DNA of 64,000 nt from NCBI GenBank assembly GCA_014904845.1, contig MU119222.1:62001-126000 (forward strand), written 5' to 3'. Under the pieces are notes generated by a model. The model was given only the letters and a program-made list of their open reading frames with translations, had not been told where the DNA came from and did not search any database. A program made the position numbers and the translations under genes. Positions 10,706-20,749 of the stretch are shown here, in pieces (the first letter of the stretch is position 1; every line of letters begins with the position of its first letter). The DNA is from Acephala macrosclerotiorum (taxonomy: Eukaryota > Ascomycota > Leotiomycetes > Helotiales > Mollisiaceae).

Positions 10706-12023
10706 GGTTGGTAATTCCTGGGAAGAAGGCGTGTCAGTTGGTAGGAATAGGAATTGGAAAAATGCTGATAATGGCAGTGACTTTGTTCAGGCCAGGTGTG
10801 ATGTGTTGACCGAGCCGTTTGCTGTCCTCCGGCACCGTGCATGGGCAACTGCGTCGCGCTGGCAACCGCTCTGGAGACGATCGGATAATTGCAATTTGCA
10901 TACGATCGCGAGGGAGAAACAGTAGGAGACTTACGGTAGCAGAAGTAGGAGGATTAGATATTAAGTGCGTTGCACGCCTTACTGATCGAATTGTATTCAG
11001 GAATTGATTTGGAAGAAATGAGAGTGGGGAAAAGAATGTACTGCAAGGCTCAATATGAGGATGAAGTTATAGAGGCCTTGCAAAGGACAAAGGTGAAAGG
11101 ATGTCGGGATGAAGTGTGAGTAATATGAGGAGAAGAGAAGTTCAGATGAAAACCGACATCGCGAGGTCGACGTGACTCCTCGTCGAGTCTTCCCAATTTG
11201 GAAAGCACTCTACAAACAGAATTGGAAGGCACTTCTGCACCACGAAAGACCTTCAGTCCGTGCCATGCAGCTGATTGACATACATCACGGCCGCTTCATT
11301 TTCATTTCAAGGACATGATCTAAGCTTAATCTCATTTTGGAAGACAATCTTCAGTGCAGGGTCCAGCGATGTTGCACCGGATGACTTTAGAGTGAAGCCG
11401 GCTCAGGTACACGGGCTCGGCCGAGGATAGGGACAGGTTTCTAGGCTCTGAAGTTCAGATGATGAAACTGCATGTTTCTTAGATAGGACTGGTGCATTGT
11501 TGGAACTTTGACATTCGTTATTTTTGGCTACGGCAACTGGCTGGGGATTGGAGAGAAGATTTTGCTTGGAAGGGACATTATGTTTTGAAATACTCGGCGA
11601 CATCTTTGAAGTAGCCCGGCTAATCATTGTCGAAGCCTTACATCTGTTCTGTTCTATGGGGAAGTCCCTACTACCAATGATCTATCTTCTGTCTGGGATG
11701 TTGGAGAACGAGCATCGATGTTCATGGAACGTAGCGTCCTAAAGGCAATGGCCTCGAAAGAGCTGCATTCATTTGGCAGCGGATGATTTGAAGTCTGACA
11801 ACAATAGGACATACCTCTCGAAGGTACCCCCATGCGGCCAATAAGCCCCTGAGCAGGCTGGTGGGGTCTTCAACTTTGGCTTTTTTGTGCTGTCGACCCG
11901 AGACTGAACCCATAGCCATGGCCCCGAGAGATAGCTTGTCGAGTTCTCGGGCGGTTCCACTTGGAGTAGTTTTCGAGTTCGCCGATGTGAGATGTGCTTT
12001 GTGGCTGGAAGGTTGACTCTCCT
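10706..12023. other. Intergenic: promoter of the glyoxal oxidase gene
   Basis: About 1.3 kb between two minus-strand genes. It includes the 5' flank of the glyoxal oxidase gene and the 3' flank of the Yae1 gene. Only short unrelated frames are present; I see no gene or repeat. Confidence 0.5.
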
Positions 12024-12830
12024 TCACCAATTCAACTCCCCCTTTGGTATGCCCATAATCTTCTGCATCGAAGTGACCGACTCGCTAGCAATCTCCTTTG
12101 TGGGAACTGCGTCTTTCCTTGAGACAATATCCTTTGCATCCGACCCATCAAGGTCATGCTCCACATCCATGATTCTCAGATCCAGTCCCCATCTCTTAAC
12201 TTCAGCATCAACAATGCCGTCCCACTTCTTCACAAAAGGATGCGCCCGAGCAACATCCTCAAACACAACATCTTTCCCCTCTGCGTCGCCTGGTACCTCA
12301 AATATCCATATACCATCCTCACCCCAGTATTTCCTCCCAAACACACTCTGTGTCTTCAACTCCTTCTGTGCCTCCGCAAACAGACTATCCACCCTCTTCC
12401 TCTCCCCATCCCACTGTTCCCCCTCCACAGCCTTCACAGCAGCCAATATTCCCTCCAACAACCCCAAAACCTTCCCAATCCTCAACCCCAAAACAGCGCC
12501 CAATCCATACCCCTCATCAAACCCCACCTGCACACTCTCTCCCTTCCCCTTCGTAACACCATCCCTATAACCCTCTGTCTCATGCTTCTCTTTCAATCTC
12601 GGTATGTCTGAATATTCATCATTTGTATGCCGGTCGTGATTCGTGTCCCGATCGAGGTCGAAGGAGGGGCTTGGAGGGGCAGAACCAAAGACGTCGTCTA
12701 GATCATCGTTCGCATATGTAGCTTCGTGTGAAAGGTGCTCGTCTTCATTTAGGTCATGCTCTACATTAGATCCATAAGGCGAAGGCATCGGGAACGCATC
12801 ATCGTCTCTTAGCATCTTTGTCATGAGCAT
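12024..12830 (-). CDS. YAE1: Yae1-family protein (deca-GX3 motif), Fe-S assembly adaptor
   Basis: A single exon of 268 residues. Residues about 85-125 carry a run of glycines every fourth position (GYRDGVTKGKGE, then GFDEGYGLGAVLGLRIGKVLG), the deca-GX3 signature of Yae1/Lto1 proteins. In yeast, Yae1 and Lto1 form a complex that recruits the cytosolic iron-sulfur targeting machinery to the ABC protein Rli1. The N-terminus is acidic and contains a D-D-hydrophobic block (DDLDDVFGSAPPSP) typical of Yae1. I took the first ATG at 12830; MLRDDD five codons later is also possible. The C-terminal half is less conserved. The tail ends in a Trp (GELNW), like the C-terminal Trp used for targeting by Lto1-type adaptors. 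Confidence 0.8.
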   Translation of the reverse strand: MLMTKMLRDDDAFPMPSPYGSNVEHDLNEDEHLSHEATYANDDLDDVFGSAPPSPSFDLDRDTNHDRHTNDEYSDIPRLKEKHETEGYRDGVTKGKGESVQVGFDEGYGLGAVLGLRIGKVLGLLEGILAAVKAVEGEQWDGERKRVDSLFAEAQKELKTQSVFGRKYWGEDGIWIFEVPGDAEGKDVVFEDVARAHPFVKKWDGIVDAEVKRWGLDLRIMDVEHDLDGSDAKDIVSRKDAVPTKEIASESVTSMQKIMGIPKGELNW

Positions 12831-13036
12831 AACAATGTGGTCTTCAAAATTACCCCGCCATCTTCGAAAATTTTGGCTTCATCTTATCTAATCTCAACCC
12901 GAAGATCTCCCACCCCACCTACTAGCTCCCCTTCCCCTTTCAAACAGTCACGGGAACCCACCGTCTACAAACGAACAAGAACTCACCCTTCTCGTCCGTA
13001 AATATTTAAATAGCAAAATTCCAGATAAACTCTAAA

Positions 13037-13169
13037 GCAATGTTGGAGTAGTGGTAAGCCTCTTCTCTCCGCGTTCAGAAAATGTCGACTAATAAATAAT
13101 AGGTTAACTTGTTCCCTTCCCATTTTTGAATGAAGAGGGAGAGACTCGGGTTCGAATCCCGGACACTGC
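13037..13169 (+). tRNA. tRNA-like locus with long intron, isotype unresolved
   Basis: The 5' part has an A-box-like TGGAGTAGTGG. The 3' part has a perfect B box (GGTTCGAATCC) inside a five-pair T arm, and the ends pair as a seven-base acceptor stem with one A-C mismatch (GCAATGT with ACACTGC). About 60 bases between the halves would be an intron. The D stem is poor and several anticodon-stem registers fit (CUC for Glu is one), so it may be a tRNA pseudogene. Confidence 0.45.
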
Positions 13170-14161
13170 GTTGACTTTGGGTTATTTTTATTTATTTTTT
13201 GATCTTCTTGGGCTTTTGGAGATAGGTTTGAGATTTTACCTTGTTTGTTTTGTGGTTCTTTGGGTTGTTGATGAAGTTGAAGTTGAGGCTCGCTTCTGTT
13301 TTAGGAAGGAACAGTAAAGGTGACCCGAGTGATGGAGGTGTTCTTTCCTCAACAGCACTACTTTAGGCACCATTGTAGGTCTCGTTTGCTTTCATCTGAT
13401 AGCTGATATATAGTATATTCTACCTCACAAAGTCATATACCTTCTTTCTTCTCGCAACACATCGGCTCTGGTGACAAGATCACACTCATGTCTTAGCATC
13501 CACCTTGTCTTGACTTGATTTGGGGATGTGTTGCATGCAAGTAGAATCTAACGAACAAGGTTGATTCAAATCTAACTAGGAGTTGTGGGCAAGTATTTTA
13601 TCATGCTTTGCATGTCATCTCGCATTGTTTTCGCTGAAGAAAGAACTGGAATCATATACTTTCGGGTCCTGGGCTCAGATGGAGCAATAGCAACAACAAT
13701 GGAGTTAACGCACATTTCTCTTGATGATGCATTCTTTCAACCACGACACCTTTATAATACTTAAACTTGTATAGGCAGAAAACTAAATCTACCACTCGGT
13801 ATTCGGTTCATGCAAACCAATTCATCCTAAATTCTGAATGAGGAATTGGTGGGAGTCTCCTGGAGACTGATTTCAAAAAATCATGCTAGCATAGCATGTA
13901 TTCAAGTTATAGCACTCGATGTCAATGAAAAGATCCAACCTGATTCATTCACCAGGGTGTTCACTAACGCCTCTAAGCTCTGAAGTTTGCGAACTGCCCA
14001 ACTCTGAAAAGTCATGTTTGCAATCATCCAATGAGCTAACGAGAAGGAGACAAGCGATGGTTGCACTGTTCCAATTCATCCCAATCGGCCAATTCTGTAC
14101 AACCTGAAAAGGAACTTCCCATCAAATGTCCTGACTTGAGGTCCATTTAGGGGTTCGAAGT
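13170..14161. other. Intergenic, no gene seen
   Basis: AT-rich spacer downstream of the tRNA-like locus. Frames at 13126-13317 and 13919-14107 are short and without motifs. Confidence 0.5.
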
Positions 14162-14314
14162 CTACTCCTTACAGGCCCTATTAAATGTTAATGAGCAATG
14201 ACCAGTGTTTAACTAGATATAGTAAAATACCGCGCGAATCTTGAACAGGTGATTGGTTTAGCCATCCCTTAAAGACACGGCTACAATTAACATTTAAAAG
14301 CCCTGTGGGTGGTA
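14162..14314. mobile_element. Short inverted-repeat element, family 1, copy A
   Basis: The left end (CTTACAGGCCCTATTAAATG) and the right end read in reverse (CCCACAGGGCTTTTAAATG) are imperfect terminal inverted repeats. The reversed interior is recognisably related to copy C at 27872-28035: both contain AAGGGATGG, ACCAATCA and a CGGTATTTT block in the same order. No coding capacity, about 150 bp: a MITE-type non-autonomous element. Confidence 0.65.
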
Positions 14315-14928
14315 TTCCTAGCGCTGATGGACCATCCGAGACCCCCTGAACATCGCCGAGCTGCCCCACCAACGATCACCAAAGCTTTCAACCTCACCCC
14401 AGATATCTCATAACAACGAAACGAACAACCCTCACAAAAATATCTTTGACTTCAAAAAAACTCTTTTTCATGTTGTCAAAGCCCCTTTTCAATAAGCTCT
14501 CCACTCAGCAACTTCGGCCAAGTTCCAGCGCATGGTCCAGTGGCGTTCCTCTCCACCATTCAGCAACCACCAATCTGAACCCCTCCCAAATTATCCTTTT
14601 TATCCTCCAATCACAACCCAAGACTCCTCTCCCTGTCAGAATTGACTTCAATTCCAGGTCTAGAAAAGGCGTTCCCCGCACGGTAGCCTTTTGGCTTTTT
14701 TCAGCTCGATCGAATGTCTGGTTGGTATCGCCATATGTCACCCAATAATTCGAGGATCATGGCGTCGAGTACATAAAGCCCAAGCTCCCATTTCTTGTTC
14801 CTGAGCTTCTTGCGATCTTGCAACGTTCGTTTATTGTTCTTATACTACCAAACTACACTATACCATAATCAATTCCACGACTCACGTCGGGGTGGCATTC
14901 GCTTGAGATATTAGAAAGGAAAGGCAAT
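14315..14928. other. Intergenic and CFEM gene promoter
   Basis: Contains the 5' flank of the CFEM gene. Frames at 14446-14748 on both strands are unsupported. No gene is seen. Confidence 0.5.
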
Positions 14929-15758
14929 ATGAAGGCATTCGTTTCAGCTGTGGTGCTTGTGGCTGCGAGCCTGGTGTCGGGACAGAATTTCGGCGCGGAG
15001 CCGAGTTGTGCTGTAAGTGCTACCTTCAGCTTTCATTCACCCAAACAATTATACTCTTTCGTCCCATTATGTATCCAAACAATACGTCTTCTTCGTCCCA
15101 GCATCAATTAATGCAAAGCTGTTTCGGGAGCTCGCATCACTCCACAATCCCATTTACCCCCCTTTCGCAAACCACTTGTCCTCCTGTCGTTCCTTCACTG
15201 TCTCCCTCTCAACAATCAACTAACCACTCTCTCCAGATACCCTGCCTAACCTCAGCAATCTCAGTCGCAGGCTGCGCCCTCACCGACCAAGCCTGCCAAT
15301 GCGGCACCGGCAAAGCAGCAATCCAAACCGCCGTCACCCCTTGCCTATTGACAGCCTGCAGTCCAGGCGACCTCGGAATCGCCGCCTCAGTCGGCGAAGG
15401 CCTCTGTTCCGCCTACTCATTGACCGCAACCAGTCTCTCCGTAACCACCACCGCGACCACCTCTCTCGCCTCTTCCTCTTCTGCTCCCTCTTCTGCTCCC
15501 TCTTCTACGATCGGCATTTCGACACCGAGCGCGACAACTACGAGTACAGTGACTGCTGTCACGACCAGCGTGGCAGCTACGACGAGCAAGGCTAGCACAT
15601 CGAGCACGAGCGTGAAGAGCAATTCGACAAGTTCTGCGACCAGCTCAGGGACGAGTTCGGCACCGAGTGTGGTGAGCTCTGCTGGAGCGGGACACTTGAT
15701 GGGTGTTGGGGTTGGAGGAGTGGTGGGGATTTTAGGGGCGGTTGTTGCTGCTTTGTAA
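14929..15758 (+). CDS. CFEM-domain, GPI-anchored surface protein
   Basis: Exon 1 is 14929-15012 and exon 2 is 15237-15758, giving 201 residues. The 224-bp intron is long for this window. A signal peptide (MKAFVSAVVLVAASLVSG) is followed by eight cysteines in CFEM order, starting at PSCA-IPCLTSA. The loop GCALTDQACQC holds the aspartate used for heme binding in characterised CFEM proteins. A Ser/Thr-rich stalk follows, then a hydrophobic C-terminus after SSAGAG that fits a GPI attachment signal. Family roles include heme or iron capture, wall integrity and host interaction. The stalk is encoded partly by CTCTTCTGCTCC-type repeats, so its length may vary between strains. Confidence 0.88.
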
Positions 15759-16071
15759 ATGGAGAATACAATGAGGATTGGAGGATGATAATGGGACGAG
15801 ATGCTGGGGACATAGCATTGCGAGAAAGTAAATGGAGAAGTAGGGGGGAGGAGGAGGATGATAATGAGGAAGTGCGGACCGGGGCAAACCTCACTCGGAT
15901 TGTTTGGATAATGGTGTTTCGGTGTTGGATCAACTTTTTCATGGAATGGATATCATACCTTCAAGACCAGCTTATAGCTTTACATAGTACGTCAGTGAGA
16001 GGTTTGCGGTCATACTCATCACCGTTTTCGTATTCATCCCATCTATGTATCTCCATACTTTCCCTCACGCT
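15759..16071. other. Convergent 3' spacer
   Basis: A 313-bp spacer between the convergent CFEM and SDR genes. No additional feature seen. Confidence 0.5.
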
Positions 16072-17055
16072 TCACCAAGGCAACTGCAAAGGCGTAGGAA
16101 GCGTCTTCGGATCCCCCATCGTAACATCCGCCGTCCCGATATCCCCTACAAACAATTAGCACTTCTCTCCCAACCTTCCTCTCTTGGAGTTCAAACTCAC
16201 TCGGCCCTCTAGGCGCCCAATACTGCCCACTCTTCCCCATATCTAGTTTCTCCGTCCACTCCACCAGACTCCTCGCCGCCTCGTCCGGCGTCACCGCGCC
16301 CCCATCATCCCAATACTTATCAAACCCGACACCCTTCGTCATCTCCGTCCTCATAAATCCCGGATGCACAATACTTATAATAACTCCATCATCGTGAAGG
16401 TCTAGAGAGAGGAGTTTGCCAACCATGTTGAGGGCGGTTTTGGAGGCGTGGTGAGCGTAGTTTCCTCCGCCTTCTTTGGCGTGGCGGAGGAAGATGGAGC
16501 CAGATTCGGAGGAGACGAGGAGGATTTTGGAGTTGCGGGCGATGTGTTTAGAGCGGAAGAGGGAGTGGACGATGAAAGGGGGAGAGATTGCTGATGTTGC
16601 TGGAGAGCTTGTCAGTATTTTTCTTGGGCAATGGCAGATTAGTGACGCTTCACTTACTGTACATCTTAACCTCCTCTTCCCATTTCGGCCCATTCGCCCA
16701 GTCTTCTGTTGCGAAATAACCTGCTGTAATGATCTGCCATCAATCAGCCCTTTCCTATTCATCTCAATTCCCTTCTCTTAATCTGCTAACTCACCACAAC
16801 ATCAAAAACCCTCTTTCCACCCTCCACCATCCCCCCTCCCCCACCAAGCGTCCCCAACTGATTAACCAGCTTCTCCCCCACCCCCTCCACACTAACATCA
16901 ATATTCGGAACCCAAACAATCTTCTCATCCAATCCCTTCGGTCCAGTCGCTGATCTCGTTGTACCAAACACCGTCGTGTCCTCCTGGCTTGCATATGCAT
17001 TTGCCAAAGAGGCGCCTAGGCCGCGGGTTGCGCCTATGATCAATACGTTCGGCAT
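16072..17055 (-). CDS. Short-chain dehydrogenase, C-factor-like
   Basis: Four exons: 16795-17055, 16658-16733, 16201-16599 and 16072-16145. The phases agree and give 269 residues. The Rossmann nucleotide-binding motif is IIGATRGLGASLA at the N-terminus. The serine block is LLVSSESGS. The usual YxxxK site reads YAHHASK, so a His stands where many SDRs have Tyr. The end, GPRDIGTADV ... TPLQLPW, is characteristic of this fungal subfamily and confirms the last small exon. The substrate is unknown. Expected to be cytosolic, using NAD(P)H. Confidence 0.85.
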
Positions 17056-19643
17056 GTTGATTTGTTGTCGAGGTAGAGGTTAGGACGAAAGATAAGATGA
17101 AGGGTGGAGAGATGGAAAGGGGAAAGGAGGAGTTTTGAAGCTGGAAGGAAGTTGGAATACGTTTCGTGTTGGAGGGGCAGACGATAAGCCGATAACGAAA
17201 TTTGGTGGGGTTGTTGAGCAATCGCGTTTCAGGGCTGGGATGGCGTGACGAAGCCTGTGGAGTGGCGAGGAGATGCCCTGGAGGTTCTTGTTTTAGGCTG
17301 TTTTGTGCTGTTTTTAGGGTATCGCTTCTAAAGGTCTGCGCTAAACATAGGAAAGGGGAGAGGAGGACGTCTTCGTCGTTCTCAACTTTCTCCCAATACT
17401 ACTAGACGCCTTTCTTTTTGATGAACGGGTTTTGAATGGAACAATCTTCGCAGTGTAGTCTCTCAATTATGTCGTAGTCAAGGTCCAGTGGCCGCCCGCC
17501 TCTGGTCTCAGCGAGATTGATCAGCAATGTGCACGAAGCCATGAACCTCGTCAACAACAAGGAAGAAAGCTTGGATGGGATAAGTTTTGCAATTTTGTTA
17601 ATGCTTAATCGGCTTCTGTGGTCTAGGAACAAAGCAATCAGTTTAGAGTTATCTATTCCTCGACGCAGCAGCTCGAATCCTCATCAACACTCCACCTTTG
17701 TCGCAACGAAGCTCTCTGAAAAGAGCGCCAATCCTGGTTACCAAGTCATATCAAGTCAATTCGACCTTCACTATTTTCTGTCTGAATCACAGAATTATTC
17801 TTCATTTCAGCATCGAACTGAGGTTCAAGATCGATGTCTTCCACTTCCGAGTGAAGACCCTGGTTCCGGACAACCCAGCATCCGTAGCATTCCTATCAAA
17901 CATCTATCTTTCGGCCTCTGAAATATGTTTGCCAGAATCTACCCTACCGCGGGCAAGGGGCTGTTTCAGGTCAGCTAAAGCAACTCGAATGGAAAGAAAA
18001 GCTCACGGTGGGATAGGGACAAGTCGCATCTTCAACCGCGCATCCGGGAAAGCACTCGTCGGCATCCATCAACGGTGAAATATATGGCTTATCTGCCATA
18101 CGGCGAGGGACTATGTGTCGTCTATGTAGTCCACTAGAACAGGACATCTAAGGTTGAAGCCGAGTAGAGTGAGAGAGGCAAGTGTCTAGCTACAAAGTCC
18201 AACGCACGGGACGAGAACAAGTAGGAATTTGAAAAGCAGATTTGAAGGTAGCTGAATTCAAAAAGGTCAAGAAGCCGGGTAGAAACGCGCAAAAGAAAGA
18301 TATGAAGTTCAAGGGAGCTCGAGGAACACGTTGGCACCGAATGGAAGTACCAAGCAGTGCAAAGTGTGCCCGCCGCTCGCATAAGCAGACACATATGGTG
18401 AGAACCCAAGTGAGACAAGAGTATTGGGTAAACTACGTTGCACATCTTGCAATTTCACAAGAAGTCAGACATTAGAATTTGTCCTTGTATCAAAAGTGAG
18501 CGCGGTGTTGGTCTTCCGCCAGAAGGAAAACTTAAAGGTTTCCGCTCTGTCATTCCTCTGCTCTATATCGGCGGCATCTCGAGTGAAATCCCAACTCAGA
18601 GAGCTAGCTTAGAGGATTCTGTTGTACATCACCCGGGCGGCAGCGGGAGGACGAACAGCGGAATGCCGTCCTGGAGGCCTGCAACGTGCTTTGTGGTGTC
18701 CGCGGTCGTCCGCCTGCCGCTCGCTGCGATATGCAACGAAATTCTCAAATGTTCGCCCTCGTTTCAAAAGTAAAATGCGATGCTAGAAAAGAAGGTTGTC
18801 CTTGGAAAATTAGGACAATATGAGGACTCGACATGCAAGCGGATGGACATTTCGATTGTCTAGCAAAATGTAAGTAATTTCTAGAGCCTAAATTGCACTG
18901 GAATTTTATGGAACCTGCGTTGTATATTATACAAACTCGAGAGACTTCCGATAATGGGATGTGCGACATTATCCCAAATCGAAGTGAAGTTCCGCCAGTA
19001 TAAATAAGCTCCGCCCCGCTAAACCCTCCGCGCTGGCGGCATCGAGCGAAAGTCCAGTTCGATGAAACAACTTAGATATTTTGTTGCACATCGCAGGCAA
19101 GATGGTACCTGTTGCATCGCGGTAAAACGTCCTTTGGCGGCCTGTGGCTACATTACGGTCGAAAGTTTCTCTCGTAGTACCTAGCTACATTGCGCCAAAA
19201 GAAGCAATTTGACGATTCTGGCTACATCGAAAGCTGACAGTCGTTGGGACTAGGAGTAGAGTCTCATACGAGAAGACTGCGATGTGCAACACATCCAATC
19301 TAATGTCCGTATTACTGTGAAATCTTACAGTGGCTAGCAGATCCAAGTTTAAAGTCGATGTCGAGAATACCGTTACAATGTCGACGGCTCTCCTTCCTAC
19401 TCGGTTGTCCTCATAATTTCTCATACCTACTTTTCCACAACGTCCATAGCTTCAGATTCGCGTTCTTTTCTTCCATACCCAACCCATCCAATCAGCGAGG
19501 TTGCGTGACGCAGTGTAAGACTGCGAAAAGGAGACGTCGCTCCTTCCTCAACTCGCAAGTGCTTGCCTTTACCACTCAATCCCGCAAACCTCCTTCCTTA
19601 CAAGTTACCACCCTTCATACCTTCCTCATCGACCATTTCCTGC
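17056..19643. other. Gene-poor region, no supported gene
   Basis: About 2.6 kb. A minus-strand frame at 17402-17632 and plus-strand frames at 17517-18078 and 18242-18773 overlap freely and lack motifs or consistent splice sites. The first few hundred bases are the promoter of the SDR gene. Some stretches near 18.3-18.7 kb could be decayed coding sequence, but no family can be named. Confidence 0.4.
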
Positions 19644-19794
19644 CTCTCCCACCTCCACACTGCCTTGTCATTTATATTCTTGTGCTTCCCCGTAGTAAAG
19701 AAGCTTTCCTTCCTTTCTTCCTTTTTCTTCCTGACTTCTTTACTATAGGGGAGCACAAGAATATAAGTGACAAGGCGGTGCGGAGGTGGGAGAG
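19644..19794. repeat. Long hairpin: 60-bp inverted repeat with 31-bp pyrimidine loop
   Basis: Arms 19644-19703 and 19735-19794 are reverse complements at 54 of 60 positions, and all six differences are transitions. The loop (19704-19734) is almost pure C/T. A plus-strand RNA would fold with 54 Watson-Crick pairs and four G-U pairs. Confidence 0.85.
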
Positions 19795-20749
19795 TTACCT
19801 TGTTTTGGGAAGGTGGAGGAAGCTTGCTGTAATTTTGTAACTGAGAATAATTCGAAACTGTGGTGGTGGAGGTGGCGTTGAAGTGTTGATGTGATCGTTG
19901 TCGTGGTAGTGGTGAGGCTGGAGATGGTGTTGGACACCGCCTGCAGTCGAAAATCGTCGCTGCACCTTCTTCGTGAGCTGAAATGCAGCACCTCTGAGGG
20001 CAATCAGGCTTAATATTCTGTTCATTCTCTTTTGTCCCCATTTCCAATTGAGACCCTTGGGAAGTTGGAAAGTGTTGATGTTCTTATTCTCCCGAATTTG
20101 GCGAAGATGAACGGCCACCACTTGGCATTTCATCGACCGAAGGTGAACCTCAACGCGTCGTAAATGCTTCCAACTTTCTGTAATGCAATTATTAAACCTC
20201 TCTCAATGCGTCTGTGATGACGTTTGATAAATGGTCGCGTGGTTGGTCTGGTATCGTGAAGTGATCAAGAGGTGTTGTGGGTAGGAGGTGGGTGCCATTT
20301 CATCAACGAAATTCTCCCTCTTCACGCGCCGCAAATGCTTGCAAACTTTTACTGTGCGACTGTTGGCCATTCACATAAACATCTGTAATATTATCTGAAG
20401 ATCGAATATGTAGTTGGTGTGATTCTGTGAAGTGAAGCTCAAGTGAGAGTCACGTGCCTCTGCCAGATTGTTAGGGAGGCTTGCAACAGAGCTCACTCAG
20501 GAAATCTGTTTCATGTTGTGGCCTGCGAACTTATATCGCGCTACCAACACGTGGTAATTTTAAATACTGGATGGAAGAGGAGACTTGAAGAACAAGATAC
20601 TGTATTGGCGCTCTTAACCGAATGAGGCTTGCATGAGGCTGGTCTGCATGAGGACAACGAACATCTCAGATCAGGCAGTGACAGCAAAGGACATTAAACA
20701 GCCTCAACATCAGCACCATAGTCAAGGCCGATCAGCCCAGAAAAGCACG
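19795..20749. other. HET gene upstream region with degenerate 170-bp direct repeat
   Basis: Two related blocks about 170 bp apart share the pattern CATTTCATC ... ACGCG.CG.AAATGCTT.CAACTTT (near 20125-20180 and 20295-20351). Both are followed by GTTGGT ... GTGAAGTGA (near 20240 and 20412). No gene is supported in this stretch. Confidence 0.6.

Noticed and set aside
20633..20749. 39-codon extension of the HET frame
   Set aside because: HET proteins normally start MRLINV; the extension is low-quality sequence with several ATGs in other frames.
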